From an uncultured Parabacteroides sp. (GTDB lineage: Bacteria; Bacteroidota; Bacteroidia; Bacteroidales; Tannerellaceae): a DNA stretch of 64,000 nucleotides. Position numbers and translations under genes: made by a program. The notes under the pieces were generated by a model. It was given only the letters and a program-made list of their open reading frames with translations. It was not told the origin of the DNA and did no database searches. Location of the stretch: assembly GCF_947855115.1 (NCBI RefSeq), contig NZ_CANTZW010000003.1, forward strand, positions 1-64,000, in the 5' to 3' direction. Below are positions 41,398-48,801 of this stretch, piece by piece. The stretch's first letter is position 1, and each line of letters begins with the position of its first letter.

Positions 41398-44352
41398 TTA
41401 CGGCTTCAATACCACACCCAAACTTTTCTTCCCATCCATTTTAATCGTAATCGGAGTGTCAAAATGTACATGACGAAGAAATTCCGTCTCTTCTACGGCT
41501 GTCCGTGCGTTCAGAAATGCCTCATCAAACCAACCATCTCCCTTAAACGGATTAATCGTAAAATAACCTACTCCGAACGAAGTCAGGTTCTGGAAGAAAT
41601 GAGTACCTTGACTCGGATCTACCCGATAATTCTCCAATCCACATTCCACGATCACCCGTGCATTACTGATATGCGGCCATTTCACAGGAATACCCAACCA
41701 AGAATCACTACTTCCCCATCTACCGGGACCTACTAACACATATCCTTTTTCTTGATCGGTAAAAGAACGGTTTATCTTCTCAATCTCATAAGCGATTAAC
41801 TGATTATTGGATGAATTAAAAGCACCAGTCTTTACATATATAATATCCTGTACATCGTTTACTATACCATGTCCTAAAACGCTGGTAGAAGAAAGGATAG
41901 TCTCCTCATTCTTCACCACTGTCAGATCCTCGTCCATGATTTCTTTATTATCGACAATCGGACGGATTTGCAACAGATAGAAAGTCGCCTTCGTATGATC
42001 CAACGGGTCCATGTTGACAGCAAACTCGATCTCGACCGGACGCCCCATCTCCTGCTGCCCGATCCGCAAAATTTGATCCAATGTATCCGCTAGCGGGAAT
42101 ACATCATGCTGAAGGATATTCACAAATGAAAGAATCTTACGACCTCCCGGATAATAACCGTCACGGATAATCTGATCGTACGGATCGTATGTAGAAACAA
42201 TATATTTCAGGGAACCTTCAGCATCCGCATCTTTCAAACCCAGCTTCACTAAGTTAAAGGCATCATCTACTGAGAAAGCCTCTGCCATATTCTTCAAATC
42301 CAAGGCATAAAAACGAGTCTGCGTCTCTCGTAAGGCAAAATCCATCGTACTCATCTGCAGAATATTATGGGGATGTCGGGGAGAGAAACGCAAGGTTTGC
42401 CCGCCATCGACAATATATTTACCCAATCCCAAGGCTATATTCGCAATCCCATCCTCAGCTTTCTCATTACCGATCGGATAGAAATTCAAAGAACGGGCCA
42501 CACCCGACAACGTCGGGTAGAAATGATCATTATAACGAGAACCGACCACTTCTTGTAAGACGACAGCCATCTTCTCCTGATCAATCAAATTGGAAGTCGC
42601 TGTCATATACGCTTTACTATCCTTATAAAAGACAGAGGCATATACCGCTTTGATAGCATCACTTACTGTACGAAGCATCTCGTATTTCTCCTCGATCTTG
42701 GGTACCATATATGTAGAATAGATTCCAGCGAAAGGCTGATAATGAGAATCCTCCAGTAAGCTGGAAGAGCGTATAGCAATCGGGCTCTTCACCACATCGA
42801 AGAAAGCCATCAAATCTTCAATCAAACGGGTGGGCAGGCTGGCACGCAAGAAATACCGTAAGATCGTCTCGTCATCCGCATCGCCCAACGCCACCGGATA
42901 CAACTCGTTCGTCTCCATGAACTCATCGAAAATATCGGTACAGATCACAACCGTCTTCGGTATATTCACGGCAAAATTATCACGCTCCAACTTAGGATAC
43001 CGTTTTACCATCGCACCGATAAAGGCAAGACCTCTACCCTTACCTCCCAATGAACCATCACCGATACGGGCAAAATTACTGTACTCATCAAAACGATCTT
43101 TCTGATAGACCGCCACGACACCGGTATTCTTCATCCGGCGATATTGCACGATCAAGTCGAAAATCAATTTTCGAGCCTCATCCATATCCTTATAGTCACT
43201 CACGTCTACATGTTTCAATACCTCGGCGGGTGGAAACATAGCACGGGAATAAAAGAAACGTGAGAAATGATTCCGGGAAAGATGATACACCAACGAATCG
43301 TCGGGTATCTGGAAGACCTTCTTTTGAAGGTCCTTCAAGTCCCTGATACGCATAATCTCCTCCTTCGTATGCGGATTCAAGATAACAAAATCACCAAAAC
43401 CGAAACGCTGCATGATTTTCTTTCTCAAATCTTGCGGATAACTCTTGGAGTTTTTATCAATGAACGAGGCGTTCAGTTCCTTCGCATATATATGATTACT
43501 GGCTTCCGAGGATTCTAACACGAAAGGAATGATCAAACCTGTCTTCCTCACATACTGCCCGAATTTATAACCGGCATACGGATCTTTCACGCCATCGTGC
43601 ATGAAACTCATATCCGAAATAATACCTAGCATATTATCTCGATACTGGTTAAAGATACGTACTGCCTCCTCATAAGTCCGGGCCAATTTAATCTTTGGAC
43701 GACCACGCATACGCAATGTACGCTGGTGATCGTTCAACGCCTCCTTCGCAAACATCTGGCTTTGTTCTAAAACGAATTTATACAAGTGAGGCAAAGCGGA
43801 GGAATAAAAACGGATGGAATCCTCCACCAAAAGAATGATCTGTACTCCCACGCTAGCCGTATCGTCCGGAGCGTTCATCTTATCCTCGATTAACTTGATG
43901 ATCGCTAGTAACAACTCTGAGTTTCCTAACCAACTGAACACGTAATCGATAGCGCTCAAATCTTCATTTGCAATCCGTTTGGATACCTCCTTCGAGAAAG
44001 GGGTTAACACCACGATCGGGATATTCGGATAATGCACCTTTATCTCAGTCGCAGCGGCGAATATATCCCGATTATCCATATTCGGCATACAAATGATCAA
44101 TTCGAAGTTCCGATTCTTCAACTCATTCAAAGCCTCCTCCTCGGTAGTCACCTGCGTAAACCGGGGAGGATAACGTAAGCTTAAGGACGTATATTCATTA
44201 AATATTTGCTCATCCACACGTCCGTCATCTTCCAGCATGAAGGAATCGTATTTCGTAGCGATAAGCAATACATTATATATACGCTTATTCATTAGATTGG
44301 CAAACGGGGTGTCTCTGAACACCAAGTCTTTTAAGTTCGGTATACCGCTCAT
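41398..44352 (-). CDS. Receiver + PEP/pyruvate-binding protein (PEP synthase-like)
   Basis: 984 residues from ATG 44352 (MSGIPNLKDL), chosen because a -7 box lies at 44380-44387, downstream of an earlier in-frame ATG at 44421. Two receiver-like domains occupy about residues 20-170 (FELIICMPNMDNRD) and 175-390 (ILLVEDSIRFYSS, IISDMSF). The PPDK N-terminal/ATP-grasp region starts at about residue 450 with GDGSLGGKGRGLAFIG and continues through RSSSLLEDSH and LQEVVG to the end. The swivelling phosphohistidine domain and the PEP-binding barrel of true PEP synthases are missing. It likely acts as a regulated ATP-using domain; its role is unknown. Confidence 0.85.
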   Translation of the reverse strand: MSGIPNLKDLVFRDTPFANLMNKRIYNVLLIATKYDSFMLEDDGRVDEQIFNEYTSLSLRYPPRFTQVTTEEEALNELKNRNFELIICMPNMDNRDIFAAATEIKVHYPNIPIVVLTPFSKEVSKRIANEDLSAIDYVFSWLGNSELLLAIIKLIEDKMNAPDDTASVGVQIILLVEDSIRFYSSALPHLYKFVLEQSQMFAKEALNDHQRTLRMRGRPKIKLARTYEEAVRIFNQYRDNMLGIISDMSFMHDGVKDPYAGYKFGQYVRKTGLIIPFVLESSEASNHIYAKELNASFIDKNSKSYPQDLRKKIMQRFGFGDFVILNPHTKEEIMRIRDLKDLQKKVFQIPDDSLVYHLSRNHFSRFFYSRAMFPPAEVLKHVDVSDYKDMDEARKLIFDLIVQYRRMKNTGVVAVYQKDRFDEYSNFARIGDGSLGGKGRGLAFIGAMVKRYPKLERDNFAVNIPKTVVICTDIFDEFMETNELYPVALGDADDETILRYFLRASLPTRLIEDLMAFFDVVKSPIAIRSSSLLEDSHYQPFAGIYSTYMVPKIEEKYEMLRTVSDAIKAVYASVFYKDSKAYMTATSNLIDQEKMAVVLQEVVGSRYNDHFYPTLSGVARSLNFYPIGNEKAEDGIANIALGLGKYIVDGGQTLRFSPRHPHNILQMSTMDFALRETQTRFYALDLKNMAEAFSVDDAFNLVKLGLKDADAEGSLKYIVSTYDPYDQIIRDGYYPGGRKILSFVNILQHDVFPLADTLDQILRIGQQEMGRPVEIEFAVNMDPLDHTKATFYLLQIRPIVDNKEIMDEDLTVVKNEETILSSTSVLGHGIVNDVQDIIYVKTGAFNSSNNQLIAYEIEKINRSFTDQEKGYVLVGPGRWGSSDSWLGIPVKWPHISNARVIVECGLENYRVDPSQGTHFFQNLTSFGVGYFTINPFKGDGWFDEAFLNARTAVEETEFLRHVHFDTPITIKMDGKKSLGVVLKP

Positions 44353-44379
44353 AATAGATTCAGATAGAATTATTCGAGT

Positions 44380-44387
44380 CAAATGTA
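44380..44387 (-). promoter_or_regulatory. -7 box of the PEP synthase-like gene
   Basis: On the reverse strand TACATTTG is a perfect -7 box, 27 nt from the chosen ATG at 44352. Confidence 0.75.
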
Positions 44388-44479
44388 AGGAAAAATAATA
44401 ACTATTGAAACATGAAAACACGCATTCTAACTCAAACCGAAAACTTTTAGGCTTCCACTGATAAAAAGTAAGTAAAACT

Positions 44480-44510
44480 CTTGGTCATTCCAAAGAATTA
44501 CCTACATTTG
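44480..44510 (+). promoter_or_regulatory. Promoter of the second glutamate dehydrogenase gene
   Basis: TTGG at 44480-44483 and TACATTTG at 44503-44510 with a 19-bp spacer. This leaves ATG 44547 as the start; a frame reading from 44481 would begin inside the promoter. Confidence 0.75.
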
Positions 44511-44546
44511 CCAACAGAATGTTATCCTTTAAAGAATATAAATGCT

Positions 44547-45881
44547 ATGAAGACTGAAGTTATTTTATCAGCGCTAGAGGCAAAACATCCGGGAGAAAAG
44601 GAGTATTTGCAAGCAGTAAAAGAAGTGCTTTTATCAATTGAGGAAGTGTACAACCAACATCCGGAATTTGAGAAAGCGAAAATTATTGAACGCCTAGTCG
44701 AACCGGAACGTATTTTTACCTTCCGCGTGCCTTGGGTAGATGATAAAGGTGAGATACAAGTTAACTTGGGATACCGTGTTCAGTTTAACAACGCAATCGG
44801 CCCGTACAAAGGAGGCATCCGTTTCCATCCGTCCGTTAACTTGTCTATCCTGAAATTCTTAGGATTCGAGCAAACATTTAAAAACGCTTTGACAACCCTT
44901 CCGATGGGCGGTGGTAAAGGTGGTTCCGATTTCGCTCCGAGAGGGAAGAGCGATGCCGAGATCATGCGTTTCTGCCAAGCGTTTATTCTTGAATTATGGC
45001 GTAATTTGGGTCCGGACAGAGACGTTCCGGCAGGTGATATAGGTGTAGGTGGTCGCGAGGTAGGTTATATGTATGGTATGTACAAGAAGCTGGCTCGGGA
45101 GAACACAGGAACGTTCACGGGTAAAGGTATGGAATTCGGAGGTTCTATCCTTCGTCCGGAGGCTACCGGTTTCGGAGCTCTTTACTTTGTACACCAGATG
45201 TTGGAGACTCATGGAATTGATATCAAGGGTAAGACGGTCGCAATCTCCGGTTTCGGTAACGTTGCTTGGGGTGCCGCAACAAAGGCTACCGAATTAGGAG
45301 CTAAAGTGGTTACAATTTCCGGTCCCGATGGTTATATCTATGATCCGGCAGGTATCTCTGGCGAGAAGATCGACTATATGTTGGAATTGCGTAATTCCGG
45401 AAATGATATCGTAGCTCCTTACGCTGACGAATTCCCGGGTTCTACTTTCTATCCCGGCAAGAAACCTTGGGAACAAAAAGTAGATATAGCATTGCCATGC
45501 GCTACTCAGAATGAGTTGAACGAGGCTGATGCCCGCATGTTGATCGAGAACAAGACTTTATGTGTAGCTGAAGTTTCAAATATGGGTTGTACGGCTGAGG
45601 CTGTAGACTTGTTTATCGAGCATAAACAATTATTCGCTCCGGGTAAAGCTGTCAATGCCGGTGGTGTGGCGACTTCCGGATTAGAGATGACCCAGAACGC
45701 TATGCACATCTCTTGGACCGCCGCCGAGGTAGACGCTAAATTACATCAGATCATGAGTGCAATCCACGAGCAATGCGTGGCTCATGGTAAAGACGGTGAA
45801 TATATCAATTATGTAAAAGGTGCAAACATCGCAGGCTTTATGAAAGTAGCGAAAGCTATGATGGCTCAAGGTATCGTATAA
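44547..45881 (+). CDS. NADP-specific glutamate dehydrogenase (copy 2)
   Basis: 444 residues from ATG 44547 (MKTEVILSAL), the same length as copy 1 and alignable throughout: GPYKGGIRFHPSVN, LPMGGGKGGSDFAPRG, DVPAGDIGVGGREV, AISGFGNVAWGAA and GKAVNAGGVATSGLEM. It has the same reaction as copy 1. The substitutions in the Rossmann glycine motif and the lack of an operon partner suggest separate control, one for each nitrogen or carbon state. Strong promoter and terminator flank it. Confidence 0.96.
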   Translation: MKTEVILSALEAKHPGEKEYLQAVKEVLLSIEEVYNQHPEFEKAKIIERLVEPERIFTFRVPWVDDKGEIQVNLGYRVQFNNAIGPYKGGIRFHPSVNLSILKFLGFEQTFKNALTTLPMGGGKGGSDFAPRGKSDAEIMRFCQAFILELWRNLGPDRDVPAGDIGVGGREVGYMYGMYKKLARENTGTFTGKGMEFGGSILRPEATGFGALYFVHQMLETHGIDIKGKTVAISGFGNVAWGAATKATELGAKVVTISGPDGYIYDPAGISGEKIDYMLELRNSGNDIVAPYADEFPGSTFYPGKKPWEQKVDIALPCATQNELNEADARMLIENKTLCVAEVSNMGCTAEAVDLFIEHKQLFAPGKAVNAGGVATSGLEMTQNAMHISWTAAEVDAKLHQIMSAIHEQCVAHGKDGEYINYVKGANIAGFMKVAKAMMAQGIV

Positions 45882-45906
45882 GAAATAAGTTCTGTTTAGG
45901 CTAAAT

Positions 45907-45970
45907 AAAACATGGTTATGAATTCTTCTAACTTCAGTTATGTTTTGAGAATTTCATAACCATGTTTTTT
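45907..45970. terminator. Long bidirectional terminator between gdh copy 2 and ruvC
   Basis: AAAACATGGTTATGAATTCT pairs, with one bulge, with AGAATTTCATAACCATGTTTT across a loop. T-tracts lie at both ends, so it can stop both convergent units. Confidence 0.9.
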
Positions 45971-45979
45971 ATACTTGTA

Positions 45980-46537
45980 TTAGCGGACTTTTCCGGGATT
46001 CTTAGCGATGAAATCTTTCCACCCTGTATACTTCTTTTCAGAAACCGGGTTATTTGTTTGGAAATAATGGCAAACAGCCGCCGCCAATCCATCCGTAGCA
46101 TCCAATTGTGGAAGCATAGACTCATCCGGTATTTTTAGATAACGTTGCAGCATGCCGGCTACTTGTTCTTTCGCCGCATTACCATTCCCCGTGATTGAAA
46201 GCTTGATTTTTAGTGGAGCGTACTCGAAGATCGGAATATCCCGTTCCAAAGCCGCCGCCATCGCTACCCCTTGCGCCCTACCGAGTTTCAACATACTCTG
46301 TACATTCTTTCCGAAAAAAGGCGCCTCTATTGCCAACTCGTCCGGATGGTATTGATCAATCAAGGTCAAGACCCGTTCGAATATCTTACGTAAGCGGAGA
46401 TAATGATCCTCATATTTATTCAATTGCAGGATCCCCATAGCCTCCAGCCTCGGTTTATTTCCCTCGATCTTCAAGATCCCGTATCCCATCACGATCGTAC
46501 CAGGGTCTATACCTAATATAATACGGTCCTTTATCAT
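45980..46537 (-). CDS. ruvC: Crossover junction endodeoxyribonuclease RuvC
   Basis: 185 residues. The RNase-H-like core starts [12 protein letters not shown] (first catalytic Asp). Further acidic residues are in [10 protein letters not shown] and [13 protein letters not shown]. RuvC resolves Holliday junctions with RuvAB. It overlaps the stop of the DUF4286 gene upstream by 4 bp. Length is normal. Confidence 0.96.
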   Translation of the reverse strand: MIKDRIILGIDPGTIVMGYGILKIEGNKPRLEAMGILQLNKYEDHYLRLRKIFERVLTLIDQYHPDELAIEAPFFGKNVQSMLKLGRAQGVAMAAALERDIPIFEYAPLKIKLSITGNGNAAKEQVAGMLQRYLKIPDESMLPQLDATDGLAAAVCHYFQTNNPVSEKKYTGWKDFIAKNPGKVR

Positions 46538-46848
46538 TTAGGCAATTCTATATCTTCCAGCAGAGTAGAGAATCCTGCGATTTTCTCTTTATAACGTCCT
46601 ATCAATTCTTGTTGCAAAACTCCACCGTCCTTATGTATCCATTCATTCAGAGAGTCGATATCCTTCGTATGGAATTGTACAGAGAAGCTTTCACCTTCTT
46701 CATTCTGCGAATCCAAGATACGCCTTAAATAAGGATTATAAAGAATACCGCTCTTGGCAGCTTTCGGTATATAACTATTCTTTAAATATTCCAGGCACTC
46801 ATCTACGATATCTTTATGAATGTGGAAAGTCGTATTATAAACTATCAT
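46534..46848 (-). CDS. DUF4286 family protein
   Basis: 104 residues from ATG 46848 ([10 protein letters not shown]); an upstream ATG 17 codons earlier gives a basic, unlikely leader. The ferredoxin-like dimer fold is seen in [17 protein letters not shown]. Function unknown; conserved next to ruvC in Bacteroidales. It overlaps ruvC by 4 bp. Confidence 0.88.
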   Translation of the reverse strand: MIVYNTTFHIHKDIVDECLEYLKNSYIPKAAKSGILYNPYLRRILDSQNEEGESFSVQFHTKDIDSLNEWIHKDGGVLQQELIGRYKEKIAGFSTLLEDIELPK

Positions 46849-46908
46849 CTTCTTATTTTTTCCTTGAAATTTTCTACGCAAAGATAACGCATATATCAAG
46901 AAAAGATC

Positions 46909-46916
46909 TATATTTG
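46909..46916 (+). promoter_or_regulatory. -7 box of tRNA-Ala
   Basis: TATATTTG, matching TAnnTTTG, 17 nt before the tRNA at 46934. No clear -33 TTTG is seen. Confidence 0.6.
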
Positions 46917-46933
46917 CACATGAATTATCAAGA

Positions 46934-47007
46934 GGGGCATTAGCTCATCTGGCTAGAGCGACAGACTGGCAGTCTGTAGGTGATCGGTTCGAGTCCGATA
47001 TGCTCCA
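46934..47007 (+). tRNA. tRNA-Ala (GGC anticodon)
   Basis: Acceptor GGGGCAT (46934-46940) pairs with ATGCTCC, discriminator A at 47007. The anticodon loop CTGGCAG, closed by ACAGA/TCTGT, gives GGC. T loop TTCGAGT. No encoded CCA. Confidence 0.95.
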
Positions 47008-47020
47008 CATATATTTGGAT

Positions 47021-47053
47021 AATGAGACGGGGAATAACCTTGTCTCATTTTTA
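47021..47053 (+). terminator. Terminator after tRNA-Ala
   Basis: AATGAGAC (47021-47028) pairs with GTCTCATT (47042-47049) with GG/CC extension, followed by a T-rich run. Confidence 0.85.
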
Positions 47054-47136
47054 TTTATACCCATTGTTCCGGTTAAGTCAAAATGATTTTATTCGATGTG
47101 TGAAAACTATTAGCTGGCTTGATACATGTTGTCGAA

Positions 47137-47520
47137 TCAGAGACATTCTGTGGCACAATCACCATCAGATGGCACTTCAGATATTGTAACACTTTTCACA
47201 TATCCATCTTTGTCTAAATCATATTTGAATGTAGCAGTTACATCATATCCACTATCATGTCATGTGAATTTTTCAAGTAATAGCCTTGGGCTATTTCCCA
47301 ATAGACCAGTCCATGAGTACACCTCAAAATTTTGGTAGATATATCTATGCACTAATATATTTTCAATATCAGACGGTAGATTCAATCAGCTAAATATATT
47401 CTATTCCGAATTGAATGATAGTGTACCCGTCTGAACTTGAGATCGTGATCGGCTGATCCTGTAGTCTTTTGTGTGGAATATTCCTTTTTATTCTCCTTAC
47501 CAGGTGGGAACATAAAAGGT
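47137..47520 (-). pseudogene. Decayed DUF4595-like lipoprotein gene
   Basis: The stretch 47054-47611 has no intact ORF, but the reverse strand shows a C-terminus ending at TGA 47137-47139: ATFKYDLDKDGYVKSVTIS, preceded in frame (with one internal TGA) by VYSWTGLLGNSPRLLLEK. A YDKDGYP-type repeat is typical of DUF4595. Upstream pieces in other frames (QPITISSSDGYTIIQFGIE; MFPPGKENKKEYST) show frameshifts. It reads as a broken secreted protein next to the mobile island. Confidence 0.65.
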
Positions 47521-47611
47521 ATGTGAGCTTATGAACGCATAGGATACACTTGGTTTGGCTTGCTCTTTGACGTTACCCAAATAAAAGGAATATATAATAA
47601 TGTATAGAAGA

Positions 47612-48199
47612 TTATCTCAGTCTGATTTGTGTGTCTATAAAATAAAGTTGTCCATCAATCCCATATAAAACATTATTGGGAACGGCATCGAATATTTCGT
47701 ATTGTTCGTTATGGTATTCATCTGGATAGTCCATTATAAACCCTAAAGATTCCATATAGTGTTGAATTTCATTTTCAATAGCTTCTCTTTTTGCTCTAAC
47801 GTACGGTTGGACAAGCACCGCACAAAATTCGTTTTGGCTGTTATAGGCAAATCCGATCATTTCGTATGGGATATTACTAAAAAAGAGATTGTGGGCTTCA
47901 ATCCTTATAAAGAAATTAGTGAGATCGTCACCAGCATAATCAAAATTATTTAGCTTGACAACAAAATCCTCATTTCCTGTAAAGACCTCATTTTCTCCCC
48001 CTTTATTAAGATACACTAATGACAAAGCTTTGAAGTCTATCCACAAATTATGAATAGTAGCAAACTCTTTTAATCTTTCAATCTGCCTTCCCTTATAGCC
48101 CTCTGTTGGTTCAACATTTCCTGCTGCCTCTTTTTCTCTTCCAACGAGATCGGCTGCCTCTTCCAAGATTCGATTGATCGCAGGGTTGTTTCTATCCAT
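47612..48199 (-). CDS. Kinase-PolyVal-like protein of mobile elements
   Basis: 195 residues. The sequence from about residue 30 matches the Ser/Thr/Tyr-kinase-like module that is found in polyvalent proteins of phage and conjugative elements: GYKGRQIERLKEFA, a VVKLNNFDY strand, RIEAHNLFF and the C-terminal YGIDGQLYFIDTQI with the metal-binding Asp. Target unknown. The ATG at 48199 is used here. A second frame (48070-48234) overlaps its first 43 codons, so the true 5' end is open to doubt. Confidence 0.65.
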   Translation of the reverse strand: MDRNNPAINRILEEAADLVGREKEAAGNVEPTEGYKGRQIERLKEFATIHNLWIDFKALSLVYLNKGGENEVFTGNEDFVVKLNNFDYAGDDLTNFFIRIEAHNLFFSNIPYEMIGFAYNSQNEFCAVLVQPYVRAKREAIENEIQHYMESLGFIMDYPDEYHNEQYEIFDAVPNNVLYGIDGQLYFIDTQIRLR

Positions 48200-48234
48200 T
48201 GCTTGTGAAATTCATTAATATAAGTTCGTTCCAT
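48070..48234 (-). CDS. Small ORF overlapping the PolyVal kinase start
   Basis: 54 residues from ATG 48234 (MERTYINEFHK), ending SISLEEKKRQQ-like with a helical, charged C-terminus. A -7 box at 48264-48271 lies over the alternative GTG start at 48264, so the ATG is preferred. It overlaps the kinase frame by 130 nt. It is either a short leader gene or the 5' end of the kinase after a frameshift. Confidence 0.4.
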   Translation of the reverse strand: MERTYINEFHKQWIETTLRSIESWKRQPISLEEKKRQQEMLNQQRAIREGRLKD

Positions 48235-48263
48235 ATACAATTCTTTATCCACATTGTTTTCCA

Positions 48264-48271
48264 CAAAGATA
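48264..48271 (-). promoter_or_regulatory. -7 box ahead of the PolyVal kinase unit
   Basis: TATCTTTG on the reverse strand, a perfect match to TAnnTTTG, 30 nt before ATG 48234. Confidence 0.6.
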
Positions 48272-48400
48272 CGTGTTCAAATGGAAAAATCAAACAGGAA
48301 GTATCGTTCTTCTCTCTTTTTGAATTTACTCACAAATCACTTTTTTAAGTTCCTATTTATCTGTAACTTCGTGTGTTCTTCCAAGTTAAAGAGATTCTCC

Positions 48401-48589
48401 ATGTTTCCAGATAATCCAATATTCATTCCAAAGAAACTCATTATGCAAGAATATAGACCATTTGACAGGATCGAGGTTTACAGGGAAATTGTGGAAACTA
48501 TCAAAAAAAGACACATTTTGCCAGCAGAGACTTATATACCCGCTCCCGTTGTTAAAAATCGGATCAGGAAAAAGAAGAAAAGCTCCTAA
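48401..48589 (+). CDS. Small basic protein of the mobile island
   Basis: 62 residues from ATG 48401; a longer frame from 48254 runs through the opposite promoter. A TAACTTCG box at about 48364 is one mismatch from a -7 box. The protein has a basic tail (NRIRKKKKSS) and YRPFDRIEVYREIVETI in the middle. Function unknown. It is followed by a terminator. Confidence 0.45.
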   Translation: MFPDNPIFIPKKLIMQEYRPFDRIEVYREIVETIKKRHILPAETYIPAPVVKNRIRKKKKSS

Positions 48590-48621
48590 CCGATTTCGCA
48601 TTGATAATTAAATATTTTAAG

Positions 48622-48653
48622 ACGGATGTTTCCAGAAATGGGAATGTCCGTTT
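48622..48653 (+). terminator. Terminator with shared GTTTCCAGAAATGGG core
   Basis: ACGGA..TCCGT and TTTCC..GGGAA form a two-part stem, then TTTTC. The core sequence reappears inverted at 53093-53107. Confidence 0.7.
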
Positions 48654-48676
48654 TCTATTTGATCTTAAATAAAGAA

Positions 48677-48709
48677 GAATCCTGAAACTGTTTAACAGTA
48701 ACAGGATTC
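48677..48709. terminator. Convergent hairpin before the helicase stop
   Basis: GAATCCTG (48677-48684) pairs with CAGGATTC (48702-48709); ACTG/CAGT extends it inside. It lies between a forward gene and the reverse helicase gene. Confidence 0.65.
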
Positions 48710-48750
48710 CAATCATTAGGCCGTCTTTTTCGCTTGATTTTCCTGATTCA

Positions 48751-48801
48751 GGGGATTTTTCAAGATTTTTTATTTTATATACCCGCTCCTTAAAAATCCC
48801 C
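48751..48801 (-). repeat. 51-nt structured hairpin A at helicase 3' end
   Basis: GGGGATTTTT (48751-48760), 12 nt, TTTTATATACCC (48773-48784), 7 nt, AAAAATCCCC (48792-48801). The helicase's last codons and stop lie in the right arm. Same architecture and spacing as 50637-50687. Confidence 0.85.

Noticed and set aside
44353..44421. Earlier in-frame ATG of the PEP synthase-like gene
   Set aside because: The -7 box at 44380-44387 lies inside this extension, so transcription starts after it.
44481..44546. Longer N-terminus for glutamate dehydrogenase copy 2
   Set aside because: It would begin at the promoter, and copy 1 has exactly the length given by ATG 44547.
48254..48400. Upstream extension of the small forward gene at 48401
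   Set aside because: It runs through the reverse-strand promoter of the kinase unit and a hydrophobic low-complexity stretch; a -7-like box near 48364 supports the later ATG.
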